64,000 nucleotides of DNA from the NCBI RefSeq assembly GCF_022865125.1, contig NZ_CP094828.1:496001-560000 (forward strand), written 5' to 3'. Each line of letters starts with the position of its first letter. Position 1 is the stretch's first letter. Both the position numbers and the translations under genes were made by a program. This document shows, piece after piece, positions 17,814 through 27,500 of this stretch. The notes under the pieces were generated by a model. The model made no database searches. It was not told the DNA's origin and worked only from the letters and a program-made list of their open reading frames with translations. The stretch comes from Acuticoccus sp. I52.16.1 (lineage in GTDB: Bacteria > Pseudomonadota > Alphaproteobacteria > Rhizobiales > Amorphaceae).

Positions 17814-19312
17814 TACCGGCCCGACGGGTAGTTCGGGCTCTCGCGCACGATGGCGACGTCGTGAACGTGGCTCTCGGCGAGGCCCGCGTTGGTGATGCGC
17901 ACGAAGCGCGCCTTGTCGCGCAGCTCCTGCAGCGTGTGGGCGCCGACGTAGCCCATCGCCGAGCGCAGGCCGCCGATCAGCTGGTGGATCACGTTGGCGG
18001 CGGGGCCCTTGTAGGGCACCTGCCCCTCGATCCCTTCCGGCACCATCTTCATGGTGTCGCGGACCTCCTCCTGGAAGTAGCGGTCGGCCGAGCCGCGGGC
18101 CATCGCCCCCAGCGAGCCCATGCCGCGATACGCCTTGTAGGAGCGGCCCTGGTGGAGATAGACCTCGCCCGGCGCCTCCTCCGTGCCGGCCAGCAGCGAG
18201 CCGACCATGGCGCACGAGGCGCCGGCGGCCAGCGCCTTGGCGAGGTCGCCGGAGAACTTGATGCCACCGTCGGCGACGACCGGCGTGTCGGAGCCGGACG
18301 CGGCCTTGCACGCCTCCATGACGGCGGTGAGCTGCGGCATCCCCACCCCCGCGACGACGCGCGTGGTGCAGATGGAGCCCGGCCCGATGCCGACCTTCAC
18401 CGCGTCGGCGCCGGCGTCGATCAGCGCCTTGGTGCCCTCGGGTGTGGCGACGTTGCCGGCCAGCACCTGCACCTGGTTGGACAGCCGCTTCACCTGCGCG
18501 ACGGTGTTGAGCACCTTTTGCGAGTGACCGTGCGCGGTGTCGACGACGATGAGGTCGACCTCGGCGTCGATCAGCGCCTCGACGCGCTCCATGCCGGTGT
18601 CGCCGACGTTGGTCGCCGCGGCGACGCGCAGGCGCCCCTTGCCGTCCTTCACCGCGTTCGGATAGGCGCGCGCCTTCTCCATGTCCTTCACGGTAATGAG
18701 ACCGGTGCAGTTGCCCGTTTCGTCCACCACCAGCAGCTTCTCGATCCGGTGTTGATGCAGCAGGCGCTTGGCCTCGTCCTGGCCCACCTCGTCGCGCACG
18801 GTGACGAGGTTCTTCGCCGTCATCAGCTCGCGCACGGGCTGCTTCATGTCGTTGGCGAAGCGCACGTCACGGTTGGTCAGGACGCCGATCAGGCGGCCGC
18901 GGATGTGCCCGCCGAGGCCGCCGTTCTCCACCACCGGGATGCCGGAGATCTTGTGCATGTCCATCAGCGCCAGAGCATCGCCCAGGGTCGCCTCGGGGCC
19001 GATCACCAGGGGGTCGACGATCATGCCGCTTTCGAACTTCTTCACCCGACGGACCGCGGCGGCCTGCTCGGCCGGGGTCATGTTGCGGTGAATGGTGCCC
19101 ATGCCGCCGGCCTGGGCCATGGCGATGGCGAGTTCGGCCTCGGTGACCGTGTCCATCGCCGAGGAGAGAATTGGAATGTTCAGCGGCAGTTCGCGGGTGA
19201 CATGGGTCGCCACGCGGGTCTCGTTCGGCAGGACCTCGCTCAGGCCCGGCATGAGCAGAACATCGTCGAACGTGAGCGCCTCGATCGTCGCGAGGCTCAC
19301 AAACTCGGCCAT
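17813..19312 (-). CDS. guaB: IMP dehydrogenase
   Basis: 499 residues, normal length. It oxidises IMP to XMP with NAD+, the committed step to GMP. It has the start [18 protein letters not shown] and two CBS domains in the insert (about residues 95-215). The catalytic loop [18 protein letters not shown] (Cys about residue 312), the [18 protein letters not shown] phosphate-binding segment, and [18 protein letters not shown] with the flap region are all intact. It is the first gene of a coupled block with the unknown gene, the RsmB-type gene and DUF1289. Confidence 0.98.
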   Translation of the reverse strand: MAEFVSLATIEALTFDDVLLMPGLSEVLPNETRVATHVTRELPLNIPILSSAMDTVTEAELAIAMAQAGGMGTIHRNMTPAEQAAAVRRVKKFESGMIVDPLVIGPEATLGDALALMDMHKISGIPVVENGGLGGHIRGRLIGVLTNRDVRFANDMKQPVRELMTAKNLVTVRDEVGQDEAKRLLHQHRIEKLLVVDETGNCTGLITVKDMEKARAYPNAVKDGKGRLRVAAATNVGDTGMERVEALIDAEVDLIVVDTAHGHSQKVLNTVAQVKRLSNQVQVLAGNVATPEGTKALIDAGADAVKVGIGPGSICTTRVVAGVGMPQLTAVMEACKAASGSDTPVVADGGIKFSGDLAKALAAGASCAMVGSLLAGTEEAPGEVYLHQGRSYKAYRGMGSLGAMARGSADRYFQEEVRDTMKMVPEGIEGQVPYKGPAANVIHQLIGGLRSAMGYVGAHTLQELRDKARFVRITNAGLAESHVHDVAIVRESPNYPSGR

Positions 19313-19433
19313 CTATCGTCCCCCTTCCCGCGGCACCGTCGCGCGGGGCCGGCGGTCGGGTCCGCCGTCCGGCCCCATAGCGGGTCTTGCGGTGAACATC
19401 AACGCGGTGCGCCCCGTCATGCACGGTTGGGAG

Positions 19434-20966
19434 CTATGCAGCTTCCTGGGCGTCGACCTTGGTGGCGCCGAGGTCGTCGACCGGCAATGGCCCGGTCGGT
19501 CGGGAGAGGCGCGCGAAGACGACCCAGTGGAAGCGCTCCTGCGCGCGGGTCAGCGCCACATAGGTCAGCCGCTTCCACAGCGGGATGCCTCCGTCGACGA
19601 TGCCGGCCCGCGCGGCGGCCTTGAGGTCGGGCGCGAACACCTGGACGTCCGGCCACTGCGAGCCCTGCGCCTTGTGGATCGTCAGCGCCGCCCCGTGCAG
19701 GAAGGTCGCCCCCATGCGCGCCACGAAGGGGAACCAGGGCTCCTCCTCGCCTGTCCGCTCGATCTTCACGATCGAGGCGCAGACGATGTTCGGCTCGTCC
19801 GCCCCGACCACATGCATGCGCGACAGGCCCGGCTTCTTGCCCGGCCCGCGGAAGATCACCTGCGCACCGCGGATCAGCCCGCGCGCCTCCAGCTCGAACC
19901 GGCGGTTCTGCTGCTTGGCGGGGAGTTCGATTCCGTCGCACAGCAGCGGCTCGCCGGGCATCAGCTCGTCCTCGCTCGCTCCGTAGGCGGCGCGGAATGC
20001 GGTGATGAGGCGGATGCGCGTCGCATTGCGCCAGACGAGGACCGGCGAGCGAGCCATCAGGTCGGAGTCGACGCGCGGGGTGACGACGATCCTGTCGTCG
20101 CGCCGGGCGGCGTCCTCCACCATCGCCTCGAACGCGGGGAAGGAGAGGTCGGGGTCGCCGAGCGCGTGGGCGAGGTCGAGGATGGGGCTGCCCGCTTCCT
20201 GGCGGTGGACCCGCTCCAGGCGCACGACTTCGCCCTCGGGCAACTTGTCGAACACCATGTCGCCCCCCTTCACGGGGGCGAGCTGGGCCGGGTCGCCGAA
20301 GAGGATGAGCGTCGGAAACAGCTCCTTGAGATCGCTCAGCTGGGCTTCCGACAGCATCGACGCCTCGTCGACGAAGCCGATGTCCATCGTCTCGTCGCGC
20401 CGCGTCCAGCCGGAGATGAAGTCGCTTCCCCGGAGACCGGCCATCGCCAGCGCGCCGACGACGGACTTGTTGGTCTCGTAGAACTTGGCGGCGCGCTCCA
20501 GCATCTCGTCGGTGTAGCCCTCGGGCTTGACCTCGGTCTCGCCGGAGATCCAGTCGACCAGCGCCTGATACACTTCGTCGAACACCGGGCGGTAGAGGAG
20601 CCGGTGCAGCGTGACCGCCGGGACGCCGCGCTGGCGCAGCACGCTGGCGGCCTTGTTGGTGGGGGTGACGATGGCGAGGCTGCGGTCGCTCGCCTTGCGC
20701 TTCTTGTTGTCGTCGGGCGCGGCGATCTCGCACCCCGCCGCCTCGAGGTCTTTCACGAGCCGCGCGAGGACGTGCGTCTTGCCGGAGCCCGCCTTGCCGA
20801 CCACGGCGACGACGCCGGAGGTGCGCTCCGGCGCCTCGGTGACGCCGCGGGCGATGTCGACCCCGCGCGCGGCCAGCAGCGCCGCGACGCGCGACCACGC
20901 GGTCGCCTGATCGGCGGCGAACTCTTCGTGGGGGCAGGCGAAATCCGCCGTCGTCTCGCCCGTCAT
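19434..20966 (-). CDS. RecD-like superfamily 1 ATP-dependent helicase
   Basis: 510 residues. Walker A is VVGKAGSGKTHVLARL (about residues 57-72), Walker B is GFVDEASML, motif III is LFGDPAQLAPV, the arginine-finger region has RLERVHRQEAGSP, and the C-terminal motifs V/VI are TIHKAQGSQWPDV and LTYVALTRAQERFHW. This is the single-protein RecD2/Dda-like set without RecB/RecC partners, and the N-terminal extension of RecD2 is absent. Alphaproteobacteria often carry this protein; a replication or repair role is likely. The start at MTGETTADF is preferred over an upstream in-frame Met. Confidence 0.87.
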   Translation of the reverse strand: MTGETTADFACPHEEFAADQATAWSRVAALLAARGVDIARGVTEAPERTSGVVAVVGKAGSGKTHVLARLVKDLEAAGCEIAAPDDNKKRKASDRSLAIVTPTNKAASVLRQRGVPAVTLHRLLYRPVFDEVYQALVDWISGETEVKPEGYTDEMLERAAKFYETNKSVVGALAMAGLRGSDFISGWTRRDETMDIGFVDEASMLSEAQLSDLKELFPTLILFGDPAQLAPVKGGDMVFDKLPEGEVVRLERVHRQEAGSPILDLAHALGDPDLSFPAFEAMVEDAARRDDRIVVTPRVDSDLMARSPVLVWRNATRIRLITAFRAAYGASEDELMPGEPLLCDGIELPAKQQNRRFELEARGLIRGAQVIFRGPGKKPGLSRMHVVGADEPNIVCASIVKIERTGEEEPWFPFVARMGATFLHGAALTIHKAQGSQWPDVQVFAPDLKAAARAGIVDGGIPLWKRLTYVALTRAQERFHWVVFARLSRPTGPLPVDDLGATKVDAQEAA

Positions 20967-21081
20967 CCGTCCTCCCACCCCGCCGATTCGGGCCAATAGG
21001 GCACCACCGTATCATGGGCCCGGCGGGGGGCGCGACGGGGCCGCGGCGCGAAAGGCGCGCCGTCCCACACGCCGTGCCGGC

Positions 21082-22083
21082 CTAGTCGCGCCGGATGGTC
21101 GGCTTCACGTGGCCCGTGAGGCTGACCGCCCGGAGGATGCCCAGCGCGTCGAGCGTGCCCAGGGTGATCCCGGGGGGCAGCGCGTGGGCGGCGGCGTATT
21201 CGTCCAGCGCCTCGTACCAGCTCTCGCGGAAGGGGGCGCCGGCGGGGCCCGGATGGAGGCCGCGCGCGATCATCGCCGTCTGCAGCATCAGCCAGTGCTC
21301 GGCGGTGAAAAAGGTGGAGATGTCCGTCCGCAGGACGCCCTCTCCATGGCCGCCCGCGTCCCGCGCGAGGTCCAGCGCGGTGGTGAGGTCCCAGGTGTCG
21401 CCGAACCCCTCGACCTTGAGGAAGGCGGCCAGGGCTTCGGCCTCGGGCAGGCGGTAGGTCGCGCCGCGCAGGGCCGTCTGGTAGGCCGAATCGAGGTTGG
21501 TGAGGCGGTATTCGACCAGCGCCAGCTCGGCGAGCGCGGGATAGTAGCCGGCGTCGGCGAGACGGGTGAAGGCGAGGCGCATGTCGATGAGGGTGGCGTA
21601 GGTGTCCGGATCGAGGCGCAGCTTGGCGACGGCGGCGCGATGGCGCACGGCCATGCGCTCCCCGCCCCTGTCCTTCAGCCGGTCGAGGCAGGCGACACGG
21701 CGCTTGCCGTCGACCGCCACCTCGCACTGGAGGAGCGCGCAGGCCGACCCGCCGTCGCCGCAAAGGCCCATCCACTCGGCGGCCGACAGCGCGTCGGCCG
21801 GGGTGACGGCGTACTTCTGCACCACGCGCAGCGCGCCGGCGGCGGCATCGGGATGCCACACCGCGGAAAGGCACCGCGCCGCCTCCTGGAAGGAGAGCGC
21901 GTCGACCTGCCGGTCGGACATGCCGAAGACGTAGCCGCTGTTGCCGCGCGGCGGCTCGCCGATTCGCCGGCACTGCGCCGCGCTCGCCTGCGTCAGCGTC
22001 GCGGCGATCGGGGTTCGTAGCGTGGCGCCGTCGCTCACCGGCGCGAACGTCAGCGCCGCGAGCAATGCGAGGATCAAACCCAT
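21082..22083 (-). CDS. Exported protein of unknown function
   Basis: 333 residues beginning with a signal peptide, MGLILALLAALTFAPVSDGA. The mature part contains several Cys (at least eight, among them AAQCRRIG, RCLSAV and LCGDGGSACALLQCEV) that may form disulfides in the periplasm. It is largely helical by composition, with alternating Leu/Ala and Tyr pairs suggestive of TPR/Sel1-like helical hairpins, but no repeat is strong enough to name. No recognised catalytic motif. It is transcribed toward the helicase, 115 bases away. Confidence 0.6.
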   Translation of the reverse strand: MGLILALLAALTFAPVSDGATLRTPIAATLTQASAAQCRRIGEPPRGNSGYVFGMSDRQVDALSFQEAARCLSAVWHPDAAAGALRVVQKYAVTPADALSAAEWMGLCGDGGSACALLQCEVAVDGKRRVACLDRLKDRGGERMAVRHRAAVAKLRLDPDTYATLIDMRLAFTRLADAGYYPALAELALVEYRLTNLDSAYQTALRGATYRLPEAEALAAFLKVEGFGDTWDLTTALDLARDAGGHGEGVLRTDISTFFTAEHWLMLQTAMIARGLHPGPAGAPFRESWYEALDEYAAAHALPPGITLGTLDALGILRAVSLTGHVKPTIRRD

Positions 22084-22190
22084 GCCCTACTCCATACTCG
22101 ACGTGGGGCTCGTCGCGGACGCTCGCACCTCGGGCCGTCCGCTCGAACGGATGCTGCTGCGGTGGAGACTACACCGAAACCCGGCCCCTT

Positions 22191-22249
22191 GTCGCGCGTG
22201 TCGCGCGCCGTCCGCCAACGCTGTCGCGCGTGTCGCGCGCCGTCCGCCA
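22191..22249. repeat. 27-bp direct repeat, two copies 5 bases apart
   Basis: Two identical 27-base copies (22191-22217 and 22223-22249) lie in the intergenic space between two exported-protein genes. Each copy itself contains GTCGCGCG followed by TGTCGCGCG, a shorter nested repeat. Neither an integrase nor an att-like context adjoins it. Confidence 0.85.
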
Positions 22250-22277
22250 CGCCTGGCGCCGGCGCGGTGGGTCGCGG

Positions 22278-23870
22278 TCAGTCCGCCGCGACGGGGCGGT
22301 AGCCGAGCGTCGCGAGCAGCCGGTCGACCATCTCGCGCTGGACCGTCGCCCCATGCTGGGCTTCCACGTTGAAGTAGGGCCGAGTGTCGTTCAGGACGAC
22401 GTGGTTCGAGAACGAGCAATCGCTGTTGGCGCGCGTCACATGCTCGTGAACCACGCTGAAGCCGGCCTCGTTGAGCATGCGGCGGACGGCCGACGCATCG
22501 GGGTCGGCGCGGATCGGCTCGGCGCCGGCGATGTAGATGAGGTTGTCCGGATCGCCGAAGGGCGGCTCGGCGATGGGGTAGCCCTTCTCCTTGGTGGTCC
22601 AGACCTCGGCCGTGACGCTGCCTCCGTCGGTGTTGTTGTGGGCCGAGAAGATGTGCCGACGGCCGGCGAAGAGGTCCATGACGAAGGCGGTGTAGGTGGG
22701 CATCGGTGCCGCGATGGCGCAGGGGCGCGCATCCGCGGCGGTACGGGCGAAGGCGCGGTTGGGGTCGATGCCGGCGAAGAGGCGCGTCTCCTCGCCCGCG
22801 ACGCTCACCATCCGCCCGCCATAGCGCGCCACGGCGTGAACGGCGGCGTCGAACGCCTCGGCTTCGTCATCGTGCGGCAGGTACCAGACCGGGCCGCCCG
22901 GATGGCGCGGGTTCTCCACCGCGACGAACGTCCACCTCACCGCGCCCTCGACGAGCGTGATGCGCGAGGTGCAAAGCCCGGCGCCGGCGATCACGGCGCG
23001 GTTGCGGCGGACGTCGGCATCGTCCACGGCGCCGGCGCCGGTGCAGCCGGGCGGCGCGGCGGCGGCGGGGCGGGCCCGGCGGGTGTGCGGCGCGATGGGG
23101 TTGATGCGGGGAAGCTTCGTCGGCACCAGGGCCGGCGCCGGACCGGCCGGGAACAGAGCCGGGTCGGCGAAGGCGCGTTGCAGCTGCGGCGGCACCGCGG
23201 CGCCGGGCCCGCCGACCACGGGAGCCGGCCCGCCGGGGGTCGGAGCGCCGGGGGTTCGGACGCCGGGAGCCGGCCCGCCGAGGGTCGGGACGCCAAATGT
23301 CAGGACGCCGGGGGTCGGGACGCCGGGGGTCGGGGCGCTGCCGCCTCGCGCCGTGCCGCCGGCCGGACCCGCGGGAGCGGGACGCATGTCGCCCTTGGCG
23401 GCGGAGCCGCCTGCCGGGACCGCGATCGGCAGCGCCGCCGCCATGGTGGTCGACGCGGTGTCCGCCATCCTCGCCATCTGCCGGACGAAGGCGCGCGCGA
23501 AGAGCCTATCGTGCATCGTCGAAGGACTGGCGCGCAGCTCCTGCGCGAGGCCGGAAAGGTAGACGTCCGGCAGCGGGCGGGCGCTGGTGTCGTACGGCGA
23601 CGCGTCGATCCGGACGATGCCGCGGGCGCGGGCGTCGTCGGCATAGTCCGCCTCGGTCATCCGGCCGAGGCGCAGGAGCGCGATCCGCACCAGGCACCGG
23701 CGCTCGTCTCCCGACGAGGTGGCCGCGGCGAGCTGCACGGCGAGGGCGAGATTGTCGACTTCGGTGCGCACGCGGCGGCAGTCCGCCGTGTCGAACGCGG
23801 CTGCGCCGGACGCCCACGACAGCACGCCCGCGACGACGGCCAAGGCGACGGCTCGGACGAAGAGGCGCAT
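22278..23870 (-). CDS. Exported protein with Pro/Gly-repeat linker and a possible M14-like metallopeptidase domain
   Basis: 530 residues. The signal peptide MRLFVRAVALAVVAGVLSWA is followed by a Cys-containing N-terminal domain. A low-complexity linker rich in TPG, APG and GGP (nucleotides about 23215-23345) precedes a C-terminal domain of about 300 residues. In that domain LPHDDEAEAFDAAVHAV gives an HxxE pair, GIDPNRAF resembles the substrate-Arg region, FSAHNNTDGG supplies a third His, and YFNVEAQHG a late Glu. This order (HxxE...H...E) is that of M14-type zinc carboxypeptidases/amidases. That is an inference from motifs only; catalysis is unproven. Confidence 0.6.
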   Translation of the reverse strand: MRLFVRAVALAVVAGVLSWASGAAAFDTADCRRVRTEVDNLALAVQLAAATSSGDERRCLVRIALLRLGRMTEADYADDARARGIVRIDASPYDTSARPLPDVYLSGLAQELRASPSTMHDRLFARAFVRQMARMADTASTTMAAALPIAVPAGGSAAKGDMRPAPAGPAGGTARGGSAPTPGVPTPGVLTFGVPTLGGPAPGVRTPGAPTPGGPAPVVGGPGAAVPPQLQRAFADPALFPAGPAPALVPTKLPRINPIAPHTRRARPAAAAPPGCTGAGAVDDADVRRNRAVIAGAGLCTSRITLVEGAVRWTFVAVENPRHPGGPVWYLPHDDEAEAFDAAVHAVARYGGRMVSVAGEETRLFAGIDPNRAFARTAADARPCAIAAPMPTYTAFVMDLFAGRRHIFSAHNNTDGGSVTAEVWTTKEKGYPIAEPPFGDPDNLIYIAGAEPIRADPDASAVRRMLNEAGFSVVHEHVTRANSDCSFSNHVVLNDTRPYFNVEAQHGATVQREMVDRLLATLGYRPVAAD

Positions 23871-24000
23871 GCCGCCCCCCATGGTTTCCCGATCCAAGGC
23901 CGCGACTTTGGAGGCGGCGGCACATCCCGGTCAACCCCGGCGCGAGCCGGCGCGAGAGGTTTCAACCTCTATCATATGGAGCCTGCGACGCACGCTCGAC

Positions 24001-24405
24001 CTATTCGTCGGGCGCGGGCTCGGACCGGTCGCCGGGGGCGCGGTCGCGTTCGTAAGAGCGCACTTGCGGGAACGGGGGGAGCCAGGCCTCGCGGCGCACG
24101 GTCCACAGCTCGTAGGTCGGGCGCAGGCGGCCCGGCTCGTCGAGCGTACCGAGGTGCACCTCCACCTCGTCGCCGCTGCGCGAGAACACCGGTGAGCCGC
24201 AGCGCGGGCAGAACCAGCGCCCCTCATACTCGGCCGGCCTCCCCTCGACCGTGACCGCCTCGCGCGCGAACACGGCCGAGGCGTGGAACAGCGCGCCGTG
24301 GTGCTTGCGGCAGTCGAGGCAGTGGCACAGTCCGACGCGGTACGGACGCCCCGCCGCCACGATCCTCACATCACCGCACAGGCAGCCCCCGGCGAAACGA
24401 TCCAT
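24001..24405 (-). CDS. GFA (glutathione-dependent formaldehyde-activating-like) family protein
   Basis: 134 residues. The zinc-binding Cys layout is classic: GGCLCGDVR at residue 7, GLCHCLDCRKHHGALF at about 26, and WFCPRCGSPVF at about 69. The family was named for a formaldehyde-glutathione enzyme, but most members have unknown roles, so no reaction is claimed. It is a single gene between an exported protein and the giant surface-protein gene. Confidence 0.9.
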   Translation of the reverse strand: MDRFAGGCLCGDVRIVAAGRPYRVGLCHCLDCRKHHGALFHASAVFAREAVTVEGRPAEYEGRWFCPRCGSPVFSRSGDEVEVHLGTLDEPGRLRPTYELWTVRREAWLPPFPQVRSYERDRAPGDRSEPAPDE

Positions 24406-24497
24406 GCCGCACCTTCGATCCCCACCCGCGGCCCGCTGCGGGCCACGCCGGGGCCATCATAGCGCGCCCCCCGTCCGACCCACCGGCCGCGACGCGA

Positions 24498-24530
24498 GAA
24501 GGCGCCGCGACCGATTGGCCGGGCGCCTTC
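24498..24530 (-). terminator. Hairpin downstream of the giant surface-protein gene
   Basis: Perfect 9-base arms GAAGGCGCC / GGCGCCTTC with a 15-base loop lie about 45 bases after the giant gene's stop. There is no following T-run, so it is only a possible transcript end. Confidence 0.35.
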
Positions 24531-24575
24531 GATCGGCGAACGTCGCCCCGGCGAGGTCTGCCGAGGCGACGGGGC

Positions 24576-27500
24576 TCAGAAGAGGAAGCTCGCCGCCGTC
24601 AGGTCGCTGGCGAGGATGCCCTCGAAGGTGATCTCGTCGGCGCCGATGACCACCAGCGCATCGCTCTGCGCCGTCTCGGTGATGGTGAGGTCCTCGAACG
24701 CGGCGATGCCGGTAACGTCGCCGAGGTCGATCAGATCCTCGCCCAGCGTGAAGTCGACGATGACGTCCGCGCCGAACCCGTCGCCGAAGAGGAGGATGTC
24801 GCTGCCCTCGCCGGTGGCGAGGATGTCGTTCCCGGCCCCTCCGTCGAGGACGTCGTCGCCCTCGCCGCCGCGCAGGAGGTCCGCCCCCGCGCCGCCGAAC
24901 AGGCTGTCCTCGCCGTCACCGCCGGCCACCGTGTCGTCACCGGCACCGCCGAAGAGCTGGTCGTCGCCGAGCTGGCCGGCCAGAAGGTCGTCGCCGTCCT
25001 CGCCCTCCAGCTGGTCGTCGCCGGCCTCGCCCAGCAGCGTGTCGGCCCCCGCGCCGCCCATCGCGGTGTCGTCGCCCAGGCCGCCGCGGGCGACGTCGTT
25101 CCCCTCGTCGCCGAGGAGGAGGTCGTCGCCCTCGCCGGCACGCAGGGTGTCCTCGCCCGCGCCGCCGCGGACGGTGTCGTCGCCGCCACCGCCGGCGATC
25201 ATGTCGTCGCCCGCGCCGCCGTTGAGGACGTCGTCGCCGAGATGGCCGACGAGGAGGTCGTCGCCGTCCTCGCCGCGCAGCGTGTCGTTGCCGTCCTCGC
25301 CGAGAAGGGTATCGCCGCCCGCACCGCCGAAGGCGATGTCGTCGCCACTGCCGCCGCGGACCACGTCGTCGCCGCCGGTCGCGACCAGCCGGTCGTCCCC
25401 GGCCATGCCGCGCAGGCTGTCGTCGCCGGTCCCGTCGGAAAGCGTATCGTCGCCGTCCGTGCCGAGGATGAGCTGCGCGACCGGCGTCTCGTCCACGTCC
25501 GTCACCGCGATGGCGAAGGTCTGCCGGGTGCTGTTGCCCTCGCTGTCGGTCGCGACCACCGTCACCGACTGGCTCTGAGCGGTCTCGAAATCGAGCGCAG
25601 CGGCGAGGACGAGGTCGCTCCCCTCGACCTCGAAGGCGCTGTCGCCGGCGATGGTGTAGGTGATCGCGTCCCCGTCCGGATCGGTCGCCGACAGGACGCC
25701 GACCACGGTGCCGAGCGTGGCATCCTCGGCGAGCGACATGGAGCCGGAGAGCGCCAGGTTGCGGGGCGCGCGGTTGGTGGGCTCGCCGTCGCCGTCGCCC
25801 TCGTCCTCGTCCTCCCCTTCGTCGACGTCGGTGACGCGCACGGTGAAGGTTTCCTCGACCGAGTTGCCGGCGCTGTCGGTGGCGACGACGGTCACGGAGT
25901 GGCGCACCGCGGTCTCGAAGTCGAGCGTCTCGGCGAGGACCAGGTCGGTTCCGTCGATCTCGAAGACGCTGTCGCCGGAGATCGTGTAGGTGATCGCGTC
26001 GCCGTCCGGATCGATGGCCGAGAGCGTGCCGACGACGGCGCCGATCTGCGCATCCTCGGCGATCGCGCTGCGGGAGAGTTCCAGGTCGGTCGGCGCGCCG
26101 TTCTCGGGTTCGCCGCCGGTATCGCCGCCCGTGTCGCCGCCCGTGTCACCACCGGTGTCGCCGCCGGTGTCACCACCGGTGTCGCCGCCCGTGTCACCGC
26201 CGGTGTCGCCGCCCGTGTCACCACCCGTGTCGCCACCGGTGTCGCCGCCGGTGTCGCCGCCGGTGTCTTCCTCGTTGGCGATCGTGCCATCGGCGAAGGC
26301 GAGGAACTCGACGCTGGTCAGCGTGTCGGTGCCGTCGCGGCCGGCGTTGCCGTCGATCACCGTGGTGACGCCGTGGGCGTCGGTCGAGATCTGGTACTGG
26401 CTACGGTTGCCGCTGAAGACGGCCGTATCCTCGCCGGCACCGCCCGCGATGGTGTCGTCACCGCCCAGGCCGGTCAGCATGTCGTCGCCGGCGCCGCCCT
26501 CGATGCTGTCGTCGAGATCCGACGCGGCGAACACGTCGACGCCCGCCGAGCCGATATAATGCTGGGCGTACTGGTCGAGGTCCTCGAGGAACATCGCCAG
26601 GCGGTCCGGGTCGGCGTCCTGGCCGCCCATGTAGGCGGAGACGAAGTTGTGGACCTCGCCGGTCGCCTCCACCTCGTCCTCGGGGCCCCGCGCGTTGGCG
26701 AGGTCGAGCCCGGTGATCTTCAGCGTCACGTCACCGCCGACGAAGTAGCCGTCGGCGTCGAACTCGCCCTCGCCGACCGTGCCGAACTCGATCGTGTTGA
26801 TCTCGCCGTACACCGTATGGGCGCCGAAGTAGTAGGTGAGTTCGCCGTGCGCGAGGAAGTAGGGGGCGGAGGCGTCGTCGCCCATCGCCATCCAGATCTC
26901 CTCGCCCTCGAACGCGGAGGAGCCGTCGAAGGTGGGGAACCCGGTGGCGGTGACGGCCTCGAAGAAGCCTTCCGTCAGGAAGTCGTCGAAGTCCATCTCC
27001 GCGGCGTGGCTGGCGTCGATCGTGATCATGTCGTTGTCTGGCTCCGGTACGTCTTCGACGGCGATGTCGAAGGTTTCCGTTGTGGTGTTGCCGCCGGCGT
27101 CGCGCGCCGTGACGGTGATGGCGTGGCTGGCGGCCGTCTCGGCATCGAGCGCGCCGGCGAGAACGACCCGCGTGCCGTCGGCGCTGAGCGCGAAGAGACC
27201 GCCGGCATCGTCGGTGAGGCTGTAGGTCAGCGCGCCGCCTTCCGGATCCGTGGCGCCGAGCGTGCCGACCAGGGTACCGATCGCGGCGTCTTCGGCCAGA
27301 GAGCGGTCGCCCGAGAGCGAGAGATCCGTCGGCGCCTCATCGACGTCGCCCACCGCGACGGTGAACGTCTCGTCGGTGGTGTTGCCGGCGCTATCGGTGG
27401 CACGGATCGTCACCTCGTGCTCGGACGCGCTCTCGAAGTCGAGCGCGGCGGCGACGCGCAGCTGCGTCCCGGCAACGGCGAACGGGCTGTCGCCGACGAC

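Noticed and set aside
23215-23345. Short repeated GGGGTCGG/GACGCC units considered as a CRISPR array
   Set aside because: They are in-frame codons for a TPG/APG-rich linker, with variable spacing and no unique spacers or cas genes.
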